A stretch of DNA of 64,000 nt from Agromyces sp. S2-1-8. Its GTDB lineage: Bacteria; Actinomycetota; Actinomycetes; Actinomycetales; Microbacteriaceae. The notes beneath the pieces were generated by a model. That model made no database searches. It was given only the letters and a program-made list of their open reading frames with translations, and had not been told where the DNA came from. Position numbers and translations under genes: made by a program. This document shows positions 28,191 through 36,101 of the stretch, piece after piece. The DNA lies in contig NZ_JAJOLP010000001.1 of NCBI RefSeq assembly GCF_021129215.1, forward strand, positions 3,038,001 through 3,102,000. Reading direction: 5' to 3'. Within the stretch, counting starts at the first letter, position 1, and the number at the start of each line of letters is the position of its first letter.

Positions 28191-28502
28191 TCAGAGGAAC
28201 GCGAACGGCAGCATCACGAGGCCGAAGACGGCGGCGCCGAGCGCGACGACCACGGCACCCGCGAGCATGACGGCGTTCAGCACGATGCCCCAGATCGCCG
28301 TCGTGCGGGTCGCGGGCTCGCGCTTGAGGGCCATGATGCCGAGCACGAGCCCGACGATCGGGACGACGAAGCTGTAGCTCGCGACGATCGAGACGATGCC
28401 GAGCACGAGGCTCGCGATGCTGAAGCCGCGCGACTCCGCGACGGGCGCGGCGGGCTGCCCCTGGTACGGCGCCTGGGTTGCGGTGTCGGTGACGGTGGTC
28501 AT
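28191..28502 (-). CDS. small DUF4190-type membrane protein
   Basis: 103 residues. A short Thr/Gln/Pro-rich N-terminus is followed by two or three hydrophobic helices (SIASLVLGIVSIVASYSF, VVPIVGLVLGIMALKRE, then LVMLPFAFL) in the DUF4190 pattern. Function unknown. ATG 28502 has AAGGAG nine bases upstream. Divergent from the uracil-type permease across a 118-base gap with a G/C dyad. Confidence 0.82.
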   Translation of the reverse strand: MTTVTDTATQAPYQGQPAAPVAESRGFSIASLVLGIVSIVASYSFVVPIVGLVLGIMALKREPATRTTAIWGIVLNAVMLAGAVVVALGAAVFGLVMLPFAFL

Positions 28503-28557
28503 GGTGTGTGCTCCTTCTCGGTTGTACTTCAACGCTAGAAGCGCGCCGGGGCTGGCG

Positions 28558-28580
28558 GTATGGGGGTATCCCCCCGATAC
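28558..28580. promoter_or_regulatory. GTAT-GGGGG-TAT-CCCCC dyad in divergent promoter
   Basis: GTAT (28558-28561) and GGGGG pair with CCCCC and ATAC (28577-28580) around a TAT centre. The right arm runs into TACGAT, a plausible -10 for the permease gene at 28621. Which protein binds it is unknown. Confidence 0.4.
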
Positions 28581-28620
28581 GATCTGAGGACTTCCGCCCC
28601 TCGATGTCGATCGGAGACCC

Positions 28621-29907
28621 ATGAACCTGCCCTGGACCCTGCACGGCGACGGCAAGCACGTCGCACCGGGCGAGGTCGTCGCCCCCGGCGAACGCCTCAG
28701 CTGGCCGCGCACGATCGGCATCGGTGCGCAGCACGTGGTCGCGATGTTCGGTGCGACGTTCCTGGTGCCGCTGCTGACCGGGTTCCCGCCGGCCACCACG
28801 GTGCTGTTCTCGGGCATCGGCACGCTCCTGTTCCTCGTGATCACGCAGAACAGGCTGCCGAGCTACCTCGGTTCGTCGTTCGCGTTCATCGCCCCGATGC
28901 TCGCGGCGCTCGGCTCGACGCAGCTCGACGACCCGATGGGCGCCGCCCTCTTCGGCATCGTCAGCGTCGGGCTCCTGCTCGCCGCGATCGGCGCACTCGT
29001 GCTGTGGACGGGCACGGGCTGGATCGACGTGCTCATGCCGCCGGTGGTCGCCGGTGCGATCGTCGCTCTGATCGGCCTCAACCTCGCCCCGGTCGCGAAG
29101 GTCAATTTCGACGCCGCCCCGCTCACCGCCCTGATCACGCTCACGGCGATCCTGCTCACGACCGTGCTCTTCCGGGGCATGCTGGGCCGAATCTCGATCC
29201 TCGTCGGCGTCGTCGTCGGCTACATCGCCGCCGTCATCCAGGGACAGGTCGACTTCGCGGCCCTCGAGAAGGCGGCGTGGGTGGGCCTGCCGGACTTCCA
29301 CCTCGCGACGAACCCGTTCGCCGACCCGGCGGTGTGGGGCCTCCTGCCCGCGTTCCTCCCGGTCGTGCTCGTGCTCATCGCCGAGAACGTGGGCCACGTG
29401 CGCGGTGTCGCCCAGATGACCGACGCCTCGGTCAACAAGCAGACCGGCCGCGCGCTGTTCGCCGACGGCCTCGCCACCACGATCGCAGGCATGTTCGGCG
29501 GCTCGGGCACGACGACGTACGGCGAGAACATCGGCGTCATGGCCGCGACGCGCGTGTACTCGACCGCGGCGTACTGGATCGCGGGCATCGTCGCCGTGCT
29601 GCTCGGCCTCTCCCCCAAGTTCGGCGCGCTCGTCGCGACGATCCCGCAGGGCGTGCTGGGTGGGGCGACCGTCGCGCTCTACGGCCTCATCGGCATCATC
29701 GGCGTGAAGATCTGGGTCGACAACAAGGTCGACTTCACGCGGCCGGTGAACCAGTTCACGGCCGCCGTGGCGCTCGTCATCGGCATCGCCAACTTCACCA
29801 TCGAGTTCGGCAACGTCGTCTTCGGCGGCATCGCGCTCGGCACGATCGCGGCGCTCGTCGTCTACCACGGCATGAACGCGATCTCGAAGGTGCGCGGCAC
29901 GAACTGA
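28621..29907 (+). CDS. uracil/xanthine permease (NCS2, UraA type)
   Basis: Proton- or sodium-driven nucleobase importer. 428 residues, about twelve to fourteen membrane segments. NCS2 marks: QHVVAMFGATFLVPLLTG near residue 38, the substrate-site Glu in LIAENVGHVRG near 260, and GGSGTTTYGENIGVMAATR near 295. Starts ATG with CGGAGA upstream. Converges with a second purine permease over a long perfect palindrome. Confidence 0.92.
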   Translation: MNLPWTLHGDGKHVAPGEVVAPGERLSWPRTIGIGAQHVVAMFGATFLVPLLTGFPPATTVLFSGIGTLLFLVITQNRLPSYLGSSFAFIAPMLAALGSTQLDDPMGAALFGIVSVGLLLAAIGALVLWTGTGWIDVLMPPVVAGAIVALIGLNLAPVAKVNFDAAPLTALITLTAILLTTVLFRGMLGRISILVGVVVGYIAAVIQGQVDFAALEKAAWVGLPDFHLATNPFADPAVWGLLPAFLPVVLVLIAENVGHVRGVAQMTDASVNKQTGRALFADGLATTIAGMFGGSGTTTYGENIGVMAATRVYSTAAYWIAGIVAVLLGLSPKFGALVATIPQGVLGGATVALYGLIGIIGVKIWVDNKVDFTRPVNQFTAAVALVIGIANFTIEFGNVVFGGIALGTIAALVVYHGMNAISKVRGTN

Positions 29908-29928
29908 CGCCACTCGAGTCGCGATGGC

Positions 29929-29972
29929 CACGCGGATGCCTCGTGCCGCATGCGGCACGAGGCATCCGCGTG
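29929..29972. repeat. 44-bp perfect palindrome of the GGATGCCTCG family, also a terminator
   Basis: The left arm 29929-29950 and right arm 29951-29972 are exact complements with no loop bases (centre GCATGC). It contains GGATGCCTCG and its complement and sits between two convergent permease genes, so it should end transcription from both sides. It is the longest perfect palindrome noticed in the window. Confidence 0.85.
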
Positions 29973-30066
29973 CTGTCGCCGGACTCGGAGTCCCAGGCGT
30001 ACGCCGAAGCCGGGGTCGACCCCTGCGCTCCGGGAGGGTCCCCGAACCCGGCAACACGCAGGCGGG

Positions 30067-31545
30067 TCAGCCCCCGAGGAGCGCCTCGATCGGCCCGCGC
30101 GCGAAGTAGATCAGGAAGCCGGCGGCGACCACCCAGAGCAGCGGGCTGATCTCCTTCGCCCGGCCCGACAGCGAGCGGATCACGACCCAGCTGATGAAGC
30201 CGGCGCCGATGCCGTTCGCGATCGAGTAGGTGAGCGGCATGACCGTGACCGTGAGGAACACCGGCAGCAGCACCGAGAACTCGCTGAAGTCGATGCCCTT
30301 GATCTGCGACATCATGAGCGCACCGACGATGACGAGGGCCGCCGCGGCGACCTCGGTGGGCACGATCGACACGAGCGGCGTGAAGAACATCGCGATCAGG
30401 AACAGCGCGCCGGTCACGAGGTTCGCGACGCCCGTGCGCGCCCCCTCGCCGATGCCGGCGCCCGACTCGATGAACACCGTGTTCGACGAGGCCGAGGTGT
30501 AGCCGCCGACGACGGCTCCGACGCCCTCGACGACGAGCGCCGACTTCAGCCGCGGGAAGTTGCCCTTCGCGTCGGCGAGCTCCGCCTCCTTCGAGAGGCC
30601 GGTCATCGTGCCCATCGCGTCGAAGAAGTTCGTGAAGACGAGGGTGAAGACGAGCATGACCGCGGCGAGCACCCCGATGCGCTCGAAGCTGCCGAACGAG
30701 ACCTGGCCGACGAGCGAGAGGTCGGGCACGCTCACGGGCGATCCCGACAGCTCGGGCACCGAGAGGCCCCAGCCGCCGGGGTTCACGACCTCGCCGCCGG
30801 CGACCCTGGGCCCGAGGTTCATGATCGCCTCGACGACGACCGAGACGACGGTTCCGGAGACGAGGCCGATGAGGATGCCGCCGCGCACCTTGCGCGCGAC
30901 GAGGAGCCCGGTGAGCAGCAGGGTGAAGACGAAGATGAGCGACGGAACCGTCGCGACCGAACCGCCGACGCCCAGGCCCACGGGCGGCGAACCGACACCG
31001 GTCGCCGTCACGAAGCCGGCGTCGACGAAGCCGATGAACGCGATGAACAGGCCGATGCCGACGGTGATCGCGAGCTTCAGCTGGATCGGCACGGCATCGA
31101 AGATCAACCGGCGCAGACCGGTCGCCGCGAGCACCACGATGATGAGGCCGTTGATGACGACGAGGCCCATGGCCTCGGGCCAGGTCACCTGCCCGACGAC
31201 CGACACCGCGAGGAACGAGTTGATGCCGAGGCCCGCCGCGAAGCCGAACGGCAGTCGCGCGACGACGCCGAACAGGATCGTCATCACACCGGCGGTGAGC
31301 CCCGTGACGGCCGAGAGCTGCATGAAGTCGAGCTGCTGCCCGTCGATGTCGGTGCCGCTCGACAGGATGATCGGGTTGAGGATCACGATGTAGGCCATCG
31401 TGACGAACGTGACGATGCCGCCGCGTACCTCGGTCAGGAGGTTCGAGCCGCGCGCGGAGATCTCGAAGTAGCGGTCGAACGCACCGACCGGCTTCTCGCC
31501 GGCGGGCTCGGTCGGGTCGGTCGTGGGAGGCGTTGCAGTGGTCAT
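30067..31545 (-). CDS. purine permease (NCS2, AzgA/PbuG type)
   Basis: Imports adenine, guanine or hypoxanthine. 492 residues, about thirteen membrane segments. The AzgA-like subgroup is shown by GSNLLTEVRGGIVTFVTMAY near residue 35, GFAAGLGINSFLA near 95, TNFFDAMGTMTGLS near 310, and GGYTSASSNTVFIESGAGI near 350. ATG 31545 (MTTATPP) is preferred; an upstream start at 31584 would add 13 non-conserved residues. Confidence 0.92.
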   Translation of the reverse strand: MTTATPPTTDPTEPAGEKPVGAFDRYFEISARGSNLLTEVRGGIVTFVTMAYIVILNPIILSSGTDIDGQQLDFMQLSAVTGLTAGVMTILFGVVARLPFGFAAGLGINSFLAVSVVGQVTWPEAMGLVVINGLIIVVLAATGLRRLIFDAVPIQLKLAITVGIGLFIAFIGFVDAGFVTATGVGSPPVGLGVGGSVATVPSLIFVFTLLLTGLLVARKVRGGILIGLVSGTVVSVVVEAIMNLGPRVAGGEVVNPGGWGLSVPELSGSPVSVPDLSLVGQVSFGSFERIGVLAAVMLVFTLVFTNFFDAMGTMTGLSKEAELADAKGNFPRLKSALVVEGVGAVVGGYTSASSNTVFIESGAGIGEGARTGVANLVTGALFLIAMFFTPLVSIVPTEVAAAALVIVGALMMSQIKGIDFSEFSVLLPVFLTVTVMPLTYSIANGIGAGFISWVVIRSLSGRAKEISPLLWVVAAGFLIYFARGPIEALLGG

Positions 31546-31598
31546 CCGGGAACCTTCGATGAGGGACGTGCGGCAGGGTCGCACGACGGGTGGACTGT

Positions 31599-31610
31599 CA
31601 TGACGTCATG
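31599..31610. promoter_or_regulatory. 12-bp palindrome CATGACGTCATG upstream of purine permease
   Basis: A perfect palindrome 54 bases before the purine permease start, in the 100-base gap after the phosphate transport operon. It could be an operator for the permease; no binder is identified. Confidence 0.3.
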
Positions 31611-31645
31611 GCCGTGACCGGGTGCGGCGGGTCGCCCCGCCGGCA

Positions 31646-31993
31646 TCACCCGCCCAGCAGCTTGATGACGTGGTCGCCGACGATCAGGTAGATGCCGTAG
31701 ACGACGGCGATGGCGCTCACCGCGAAGCAGGCCCACGCACCCACGAGGGCGGCGCGCTTCTGGCCTTCGGAGAGCGGGCTCTTCTTCGCCGCCTTCTTGG
31801 CGCGCTTCTCCGCGGCCTTGATCTCGGCGGGCGTGACGATCGTGATGGCGTCGGTGAACTCTGCGGGCGTGACGATCGGCGTGCGTCCCGAGATGGTGAG
31901 CAGCCGGATGCCGAGCGAGTACGCGGAGACGACGACCGCGGTGCCGACGAGGGCGGACACGAGGACGAGGACGAATGCCAGCCAGTCGATCAC
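31646..31993 (-). CDS. small membrane protein coupled to the phosphate transporter
   Basis: 115 residues. An N-terminal hydrophobic helix (WLAFVLVLVSALVGTAVVVS), a charged Lys/Ala-rich middle (AEKRAKKAAKKSP) and a second helix near the C-terminus (ALVGAWACFAVSAIAVVYGI). No family recognised. The GTG start overlaps the transporter stop (GTGA), so it is co-translated and probably accessory to phosphate uptake. It takes the place of the PhoU-like DUF47 partner often found beside PiT genes. Confidence 0.8.
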   Translation of the reverse strand: MIDWLAFVLVLVSALVGTAVVVSAYSLGIRLLTISGRTPIVTPAEFTDAITIVTPAEIKAAEKRAKKAAKKSPLSEGQKRAALVGAWACFAVSAIAVVYGIYLIVGDHVIKLLGG

Positions 31994-33171
31994 TTCTTGA
32001 CCTTCTTCTTCGGCTTCGGGTTGCGCTTGATCTTGACGGCGCGGCCGGAGTCGGCCACCTCGCTGACGACGTTGTTCGCCGAGACCTCGCTGCGCCGCGA
32101 CCAGAGGAAGATGCCGGCGATGACGGCGACGCCGACGACGGTGTCGATGATGATGCCGACGACGCCGAGCTGCAGGGCGACGAACGCGGCGAGCGCGCCG
32201 ACGGCACCGGCGGCCGGCAGGGTCATGAGCCAGCCGATGCCGATGCGGCCGGCGGTGCGCCAGCGCACCTTCGAACCCCGACGACCGAGGCCGGAGCCGA
32301 TCACCGAGCCCGAGGCGACCTGCGTGGTCGAGAGCGCGAAGCCGACGTGGCTCGACGCGAGAATCGTCGCGGCGGTCGCCGTCTCGGCGGCGAAGCCCTG
32401 CGCGGGCTTGACGTCGGTCAGGCCGGTGCCGAGCGTCTTGATGATGCGCCAGCCGCCCATGTAGGTGCCGAGCGCGATCGCGACGGCGCAGGTCACGATG
32501 ACCCAGGGCTGCACGTCGCTGCCGACCGCCTGCACGCCCGCGGCGACGAGCGTGAGCGTGATGATGCCCATCGTCTTCTGCGCATCGTTGGTGCCGTGGG
32601 CGAGTGCGACGAGCGACGAGGAGAAGATCTGCGCGTGCCGGAAGCCGTCGCGGCCGTCGGGCTTGCCGTCGTGGCGGCGCGTGATGGCGTAGGCGAGCTT
32701 CGTCGCGATGTAGGCGATGAGGCCCGCGGTCAGCGGGGCGAGCAGCGCCGGCAGGATCACCTTCGACAGCACGACCGAGAAGTCGATCGCGCCGACGCCG
32801 AAGCCGACGAGCGCTGCGCCGATGAGCCCGCCGAACAGGGCGTGGCTCGACGACGACGGCAGGCCGAGCAGCCAGGTGATCATGTTCCACACGATCGCGC
32901 CGATGAGGCCCGCGAAGATGAGCTCGGGCGTGATGAGCACGCCCCCCGGCCCCTCTTTGATGATGCCGCCCGAGATCGTCATGGCGACCTCGGTCGAGAG
33001 GAACGCGCCGACGAGGTTCAGCACCGCCGCGAGGGCGACCGCCACCTTCGGCCGGAGCGCACCGGTCGCGATCGGCGTCGCCATGGCGTTCGCCGTGTCG
33101 TGGAAGCCGTTCGTGAAGTCGAAGAAGAGCGCCAGTGCGATGACCAGCACGACGATGAGGGGCGTATCCAC
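31990..33171 (-). CDS. pit: inorganic phosphate transporter, PiT family
   Basis: Low-affinity phosphate/cation symporter. 393 residues, about ten to twelve membrane segments. The PiT repeats are visible: FFDFTNGFHDTANAMA near residue 18 and its second-half counterpart LVALAHGTNDAQKTMG near 190. The GTG at 33171 is the start. A -10-like TAGGAT (33225-33230 on this strand) and a GTTCACC/GTTCAGG direct repeat lie between the Nudix stop and this start. Confidence 0.93.
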   Translation of the reverse strand: MDTPLIVVLVIALALFFDFTNGFHDTANAMATPIATGALRPKVAVALAAVLNLVGAFLSTEVAMTISGGIIKEGPGGVLITPELIFAGLIGAIVWNMITWLLGLPSSSSHALFGGLIGAALVGFGVGAIDFSVVLSKVILPALLAPLTAGLIAYIATKLAYAITRRHDGKPDGRDGFRHAQIFSSSLVALAHGTNDAQKTMGIITLTLVAAGVQAVGSDVQPWVIVTCAVAIALGTYMGGWRIIKTLGTGLTDVKPAQGFAAETATAATILASSHVGFALSTTQVASGSVIGSGLGRRGSKVRWRTAGRIGIGWLMTLPAAGAVGALAAFVALQLGVVGIIIDTVVGVAVIAGIFLWSRRSEVSANNVVSEVADSGRAVKIKRNPKPKKKVKK

Positions 33172-33197
33172 CGGCGTCTTTCTTGCGAGAGGGAGCG

Positions 33198-33230
33198 GTT
33201 CACCTGGAGTTCAGGGCCGCGTCGATCCTA
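33198..33230 (-). promoter_or_regulatory. pit promoter with PHO-box-like repeat
   Basis: GTTCACC (33198-33204) and GTTCAGG (33209-33215), read on the plus strand, are 11 bases apart, the unit length of actinobacterial PhoP boxes. TAGGAT on the minus strand (33225-33230) would be the -10, which places the repeats just downstream of the start point, a position suited to repression. It overlaps the end of the Nudix gene. Confidence 0.4.
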
Positions 33231-33704
33231 CGCGACGGGAGGCCCCTCTGACACCACCGTCGCGAGATCCTCGCCGAAGACGAAGGTGCGCCGGGCCAGC
33301 CCGCCGGCGAGCACGCCCGGCAGCCAGAGCCGGGCGTCGTCCCACATCGCCTCGTACGGCACCGCTTCGAGCGCGAACCACTCGGGGTCGAGTTCGTCGG
33401 ATGCCTCGGGCTCGCCCCGCCAGGCACGGGCGACGAACACGTGGGAGCGCTGGCTCCACCTCTCGCGGTGGGGGAAGTGGTACGTCATGAGCCCGCGCGG
33501 CTCGAGGTCCTCGGCGGCCACGACGAGGCCGACCTCTTCGAGGATCTCCCGCACCGAGGCATCCGCCGCGGTCTCACCGGGCTCGAGCTTGCCACCGGGT
33601 GCGACGATGCGCCCCTTGCCGAGACCCTGCTTCTTGCGGCCCAGGAGCACCTCGGTGACCCCGTCGCGCTCGCGGAGCAGGTAGCAGACGCAGACGTCGT
33701 ACAC
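33228..33704 (-). CDS. Nudix hydrolase (MutT / 8-oxo-dGTPase-like)
   Basis: 158 residues. The Nudix box is complete: GGKLEPGETAADASVREIL continuing into EEVGL, near residues 37-60, with Arg-Glu and Glu-Glu metal ligands. The N-terminal LLGRKKQGLGKGRIVAPGGK resembles MTH1/MutT-type sanitation enzymes that clear oxidised nucleotides. Starts GTG 33704, four bases after the phosphofructokinase stop, so it is likely co-transcribed. The coding region carries both orientations of the GGATGCCTCG motif (33399 and 33555). Confidence 0.87.
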   Translation of the reverse strand: MYDVCVCYLLRERDGVTEVLLGRKKQGLGKGRIVAPGGKLEPGETAADASVREILEEVGLVVAAEDLEPRGLMTYHFPHRERWSQRSHVFVARAWRGEPEASDELDPEWFALEAVPYEAMWDDARLWLPGVLAGGLARRTFVFGEDLATVVSEGPPVA

Positions 33705-33708
33705 GGAT

Positions 33709-34740
33709 TCAGCCGAAGAGGATGCGCGCCTCGTCGTACCGCGACTGCGGCACCCGGTTGAGCGTGCCCACGGCCTCGGCGATCGACACCGTCTCGATGT
33801 CGGTGCCGCGCAGCGTCACCATCGAGCCCCATGCGTGGGCGTAGACCGCGTCGATGGCGGCCATGCCGAGGCGGGTCGCGAGCACGCGGTCGTAGGCCGA
33901 TGGCGCACCGCCGCGCTGGATGTGGCCGAGCACGGTCGCGCGCGACTCGATGCCGGTGCGCTCCTCGATCATCGGCGCGAGGATGTCGGCGATTCCGCCG
34001 AGCCGCGGGCGGTTGAAGGCGTCGAGGCCCTTGTGCGAGTGCGCCTCGTCCATGCCGTCGAGCGTGAACCCCTCTGCGACGACGACGAGCGGGGCACGGC
34101 CTCGGTCGCGGACCGACTCGACCCACTCGCAGATCTGCTCGATCGACTGCGGCTGCTCGGGGATGAGGATGGCGTGCGCTCCCCCGGCCATGCCCGAGTG
34201 CAGCGCGATCCAGCCGACGTGGCGGCCCATGACCTCGAGCACCATGCAGCGGCCGTGGGAGTCGGCGGTCGTGCGCAGGCGGTCGATCGCCTCGGTCGCG
34301 ATCTCGACGGCCGTGTCGAAGCCGAACGAGTAGTCGGTGGCGGCGAGGTCGTTGTCGATCGTCTTGGGCACGCCGACGACCTTGATGCCGCCCTCGTCGT
34401 GGAGCCGGCGGGCGGCCGTGAGAGTGCCCTCGCCGCCGATCGCGATGATCGCGTCGATGCCGTGCTCGTCGAGCATGCGCTGGATGTTCTCGGGGCCGCC
34501 GCCCTCGCCCTCGAACGGGTTGGTACGGCTCGAGCCGAGGATCGTGCCGCCCTGCTTCGAGAGGCCGCGCACGTCGTGACGGGTGATCGGCATGATGTCG
34601 GCCTCGACGACGCCCTTCCAGCCCCAGCGGAACCCGACGAACTCGGTGTCGTGCGAGATCACGCCGTTGAGCACGGCGCCGCGGATCACCGCATTCAGGC
34701 CGGGGCAGTCGCCGCCGGAGGTGAGGATGCCGATCTTCAT
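33709..34740 (-). CDS. pfkA: ATP-dependent 6-phosphofructokinase
   Basis: Phosphorylates fructose 6-phosphate in glycolysis. 343 residues, the size of actinobacterial Pfk. ILTSGGDCPGLNAVIRG binds nucleotide at the N-terminus, AIGGEGTLTAA near residue 102 has Gly where PPi enzymes carry Asp (so ATP use is predicted), and PKTIDNDLAATD near 125 holds the catalytic Asp. MGRHVGWIALHSGMA follows. The start ATG 34740 has CAAGGAG upstream. The promoter probably lies within the first 100 bases of the unassigned stretch. Confidence 0.93.
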   Translation of the reverse strand: MKIGILTSGGDCPGLNAVIRGAVLNGVISHDTEFVGFRWGWKGVVEADIMPITRHDVRGLSKQGGTILGSSRTNPFEGEGGGPENIQRMLDEHGIDAIIAIGGEGTLTAARRLHDEGGIKVVGVPKTIDNDLAATDYSFGFDTAVEIATEAIDRLRTTADSHGRCMVLEVMGRHVGWIALHSGMAGGAHAILIPEQPQSIEQICEWVESVRDRGRAPLVVVAEGFTLDGMDEAHSHKGLDAFNRPRLGGIADILAPMIEERTGIESRATVLGHIQRGGAPSAYDRVLATRLGMAAIDAVYAHAWGSMVTLRGTDIETVSIAEAVGTLNRVPQSRYDEARILFG

Positions 34741-35184
34741 GCTCGCTGGACTCCTTGGGGGTGAGGGGGGAATCGTCGGTGGAGCCGCTTCATCGGGGCA
34801 CGACGTTCGGAAGTCTAGCGAACCTCGACTCTGGTGAGACGTTTCGGTCGGGCACTCGAATCGAGGTCGCCAGAATGCCGCAAGCATCGTGCCAACTGCG
34901 CGATCAAGGTAGCACCCGAGCTGAAGGCTGCCGAGTCCCAGCGAAGGCAAGCTCGCTTGCCGTCGTGTCTGCCGAAAGCGCCCCAACGAGCACAGCAAAC
35001 TTGTACGGCATCGCGACGTTCAAGGGACGATGGCCCGTGCCTCTCAGTCCATCCCCCAGCGCCCTGACGCGCATCGTCCGCCGCCAAGCGCCCAGTGGAC
35101 GACCGGGATGCGACGCCCGGAACACAACCCTGCCCAAACAGCCTCACCCGACACTGATCACGACGTCGACACCGACCACAGGCT
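34741..35184. other. no identifiable gene; start of accessory patch
   Basis: Only short unrelated open frames occur on both strands, and none shows a family motif or good ribosome site. Base composition is visibly lower in GC than the surroundings. The first 100 bases should include the pfkA promoter; the rest may be decayed sequence next to the IS remnant. Confidence 0.6.
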
Positions 35185-35207
35185 CATCGGTGGATCCGGG
35201 TTAAATC

Positions 35208-35336
35208 CTCCTCGTGCGACCATCCCTGGTCCCGGGCGGTGATGGCGAGTTGTTCCCAGCCCCGCCCGATCGTGGGCGCCTTCAACGCGCGGATCAGGTA
35301 GCCGAGGGTCGCGGCGGTGTCGGTAGCGGCACCCAT
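35208..35336 (-). pseudogene. IS21-type istB fragment (N-terminal 43 codons)
   Basis: From ATG 35336 the frame reads ATLGYLIRALKAPTIGRGWE and RDQGWSHEE, the opening of IS21 helper ATPases (IstB). Homology stops after HEE; a short unrelated tail ends at 35184. No Walker motifs remain, so it is a dead 5' stub. It overlaps the istA tail by one base (TGATG), the usual IS21 arrangement. Confidence 0.75.
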
Positions 35337-35497
35337 CAGAACACCTCCCCGGTGGCTGGGTAGAAGTCGATGCCGAACAGCTCGTCGTAGTCGGACGGGT
35401 CGCGGAACATCACCCGCCGCTCCTGCGCCACCAGCGCCGCGGCGCGTTCCCGGTCGCGTTTGGCAGCCGAGTACTGTGACCACAGCCCCTTCGCGAT
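35336..35497 (-). pseudogene. IS21-type istA fragment (C-terminal tail)
   Basis: 53 codons ending at the TGA that overlaps istB read AAKRDRERAAALVAQERRVM, then DYDELFGIDFYPATGEVF, which resembles the extreme C-terminus of IS21 transposases. The catalytic DDE domain is gone, and the upstream boundary is near 35500. Together with the istB stub it is an internal slice of one element with both ends lost. Confidence 0.7.
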
Positions 35498-35581
35498 CTG
35501 AACCTGGGCAGGATCGGTGCCATCCTTTCAACTCGAAAGAATGCGGCATCAAACCCGCAGCGGTTCAGATTCGCTTCCGCT
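35498..35581. other. short gap without recognisable gene
   Basis: Lower-GC sequence joining the istA stub to the small membrane gene cassette; no feature recognised. Confidence 0.5.
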
Positions 35582-35839
35582 TCATCGACCGTCGATCCGC
35601 CCCCACGACCCTCCCCGGCACCGCCCGAGACTGGATTTAGGGTTGCCCCCACCTCTTCGTCGAACGATCAACAGCACGCCGATGAAGACCAGTTCCAGGA
35701 CTGCGAAACCAGCGACCATCGACCAAAGTTGGGGCTGGCTGGTTGCCGCGAAGAGAATTGCGCCAACGACAGCGCATCCCCAGACGACCACATTGAAGGT
35801 CGCACCTCGAGTGGAGAACGGGTCCAGATTTCGCTTCAT
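35582..35839 (-). CDS. small two-helix membrane protein, possible immunity protein 2
   Basis: 85 residues from ATG 35839. Two hydrophobic helices are clear: VVVWGCAVVGAILFAATS near 15-32 and LWSMVAGFAVLELVFIGVLL near 37-57, followed by a basic tail (IVRRRGGG). No family recognised. Lies ten bases after the next small membrane gene, which itself follows the RHS toxin end by three bases. Small membrane proteins directly behind a toxin tip are typical immunity partners, especially against membrane-active toxins (family knowledge); the assignment is inference. The last 20 codons look unnatural and may be read-through into the IS junction. Confidence 0.5.
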   Translation of the reverse strand: MKRNLDPFSTRGATFNVVVWGCAVVGAILFAATSQPQLWSMVAGFAVLELVFIGVLLIVRRRGGGNPKSSLGRCRGGSWGRIDGR

Positions 35840-35849
35840 TCGAACTTGC

Positions 35850-36098
35850 CTATCCGCTTGCGCCAACAACCATGACCAGTATCAAGAGGGCAGTTCCAAC
35901 CACAGCAAACAAGACTACGGCGGCCCATATCATTCCCTGCACGGCGCGCTTCGCGAGCAGTGGGCCCATCAGCCAGTTGCCCTGAATCCGCCGGGTCAGC
36001 TCTTGACGTTTCAGAAAGATAAGCACGCTGGCAGCTAATCCAAGGAGCCCCAATACAATCGCTGGCCCGAAGTTCAATTCTGATATGTGCGGTGTCAT
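35850..36098 (-). CDS. small two-helix membrane protein, possible immunity protein 1
   Basis: 82 residues from ATG 36098. Helix one is AIVLGLLGLAASVLIFL near 13-29, then a basic loop (KRQELTRRIQGNWLMG), then helix two GMIWAAVVLFAVVGTALLIL near 54-73. No family recognised. It starts three bases after the stop of the RHS toxin fragment, so the two are probably translated together. This tight placement is the main ground for calling it a candidate immunity protein. Confidence 0.55.
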   Translation of the reverse strand: MTPHISELNFGPAIVLGLLGLAASVLIFLKRQELTRRIQGNWLMGPLLAKRAVQGMIWAAVVLFAVVGTALLILVMVVGASG

Positions 36099-36101
36099 CG
36101 G

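Noticed and set aside
33709-34740. PPi-dependent phosphofructokinase
   Set aside because: The discriminating position in AIGGEGTLTAA is Gly, as in ATP enzymes, where PPi enzymes have Asp.
34815-35204. short open frames in the gap after pfkA
   Set aside because: No motif, no convincing ribosome site, and overlapping frames on both strands of similar length; treated as noncoding or decayed.
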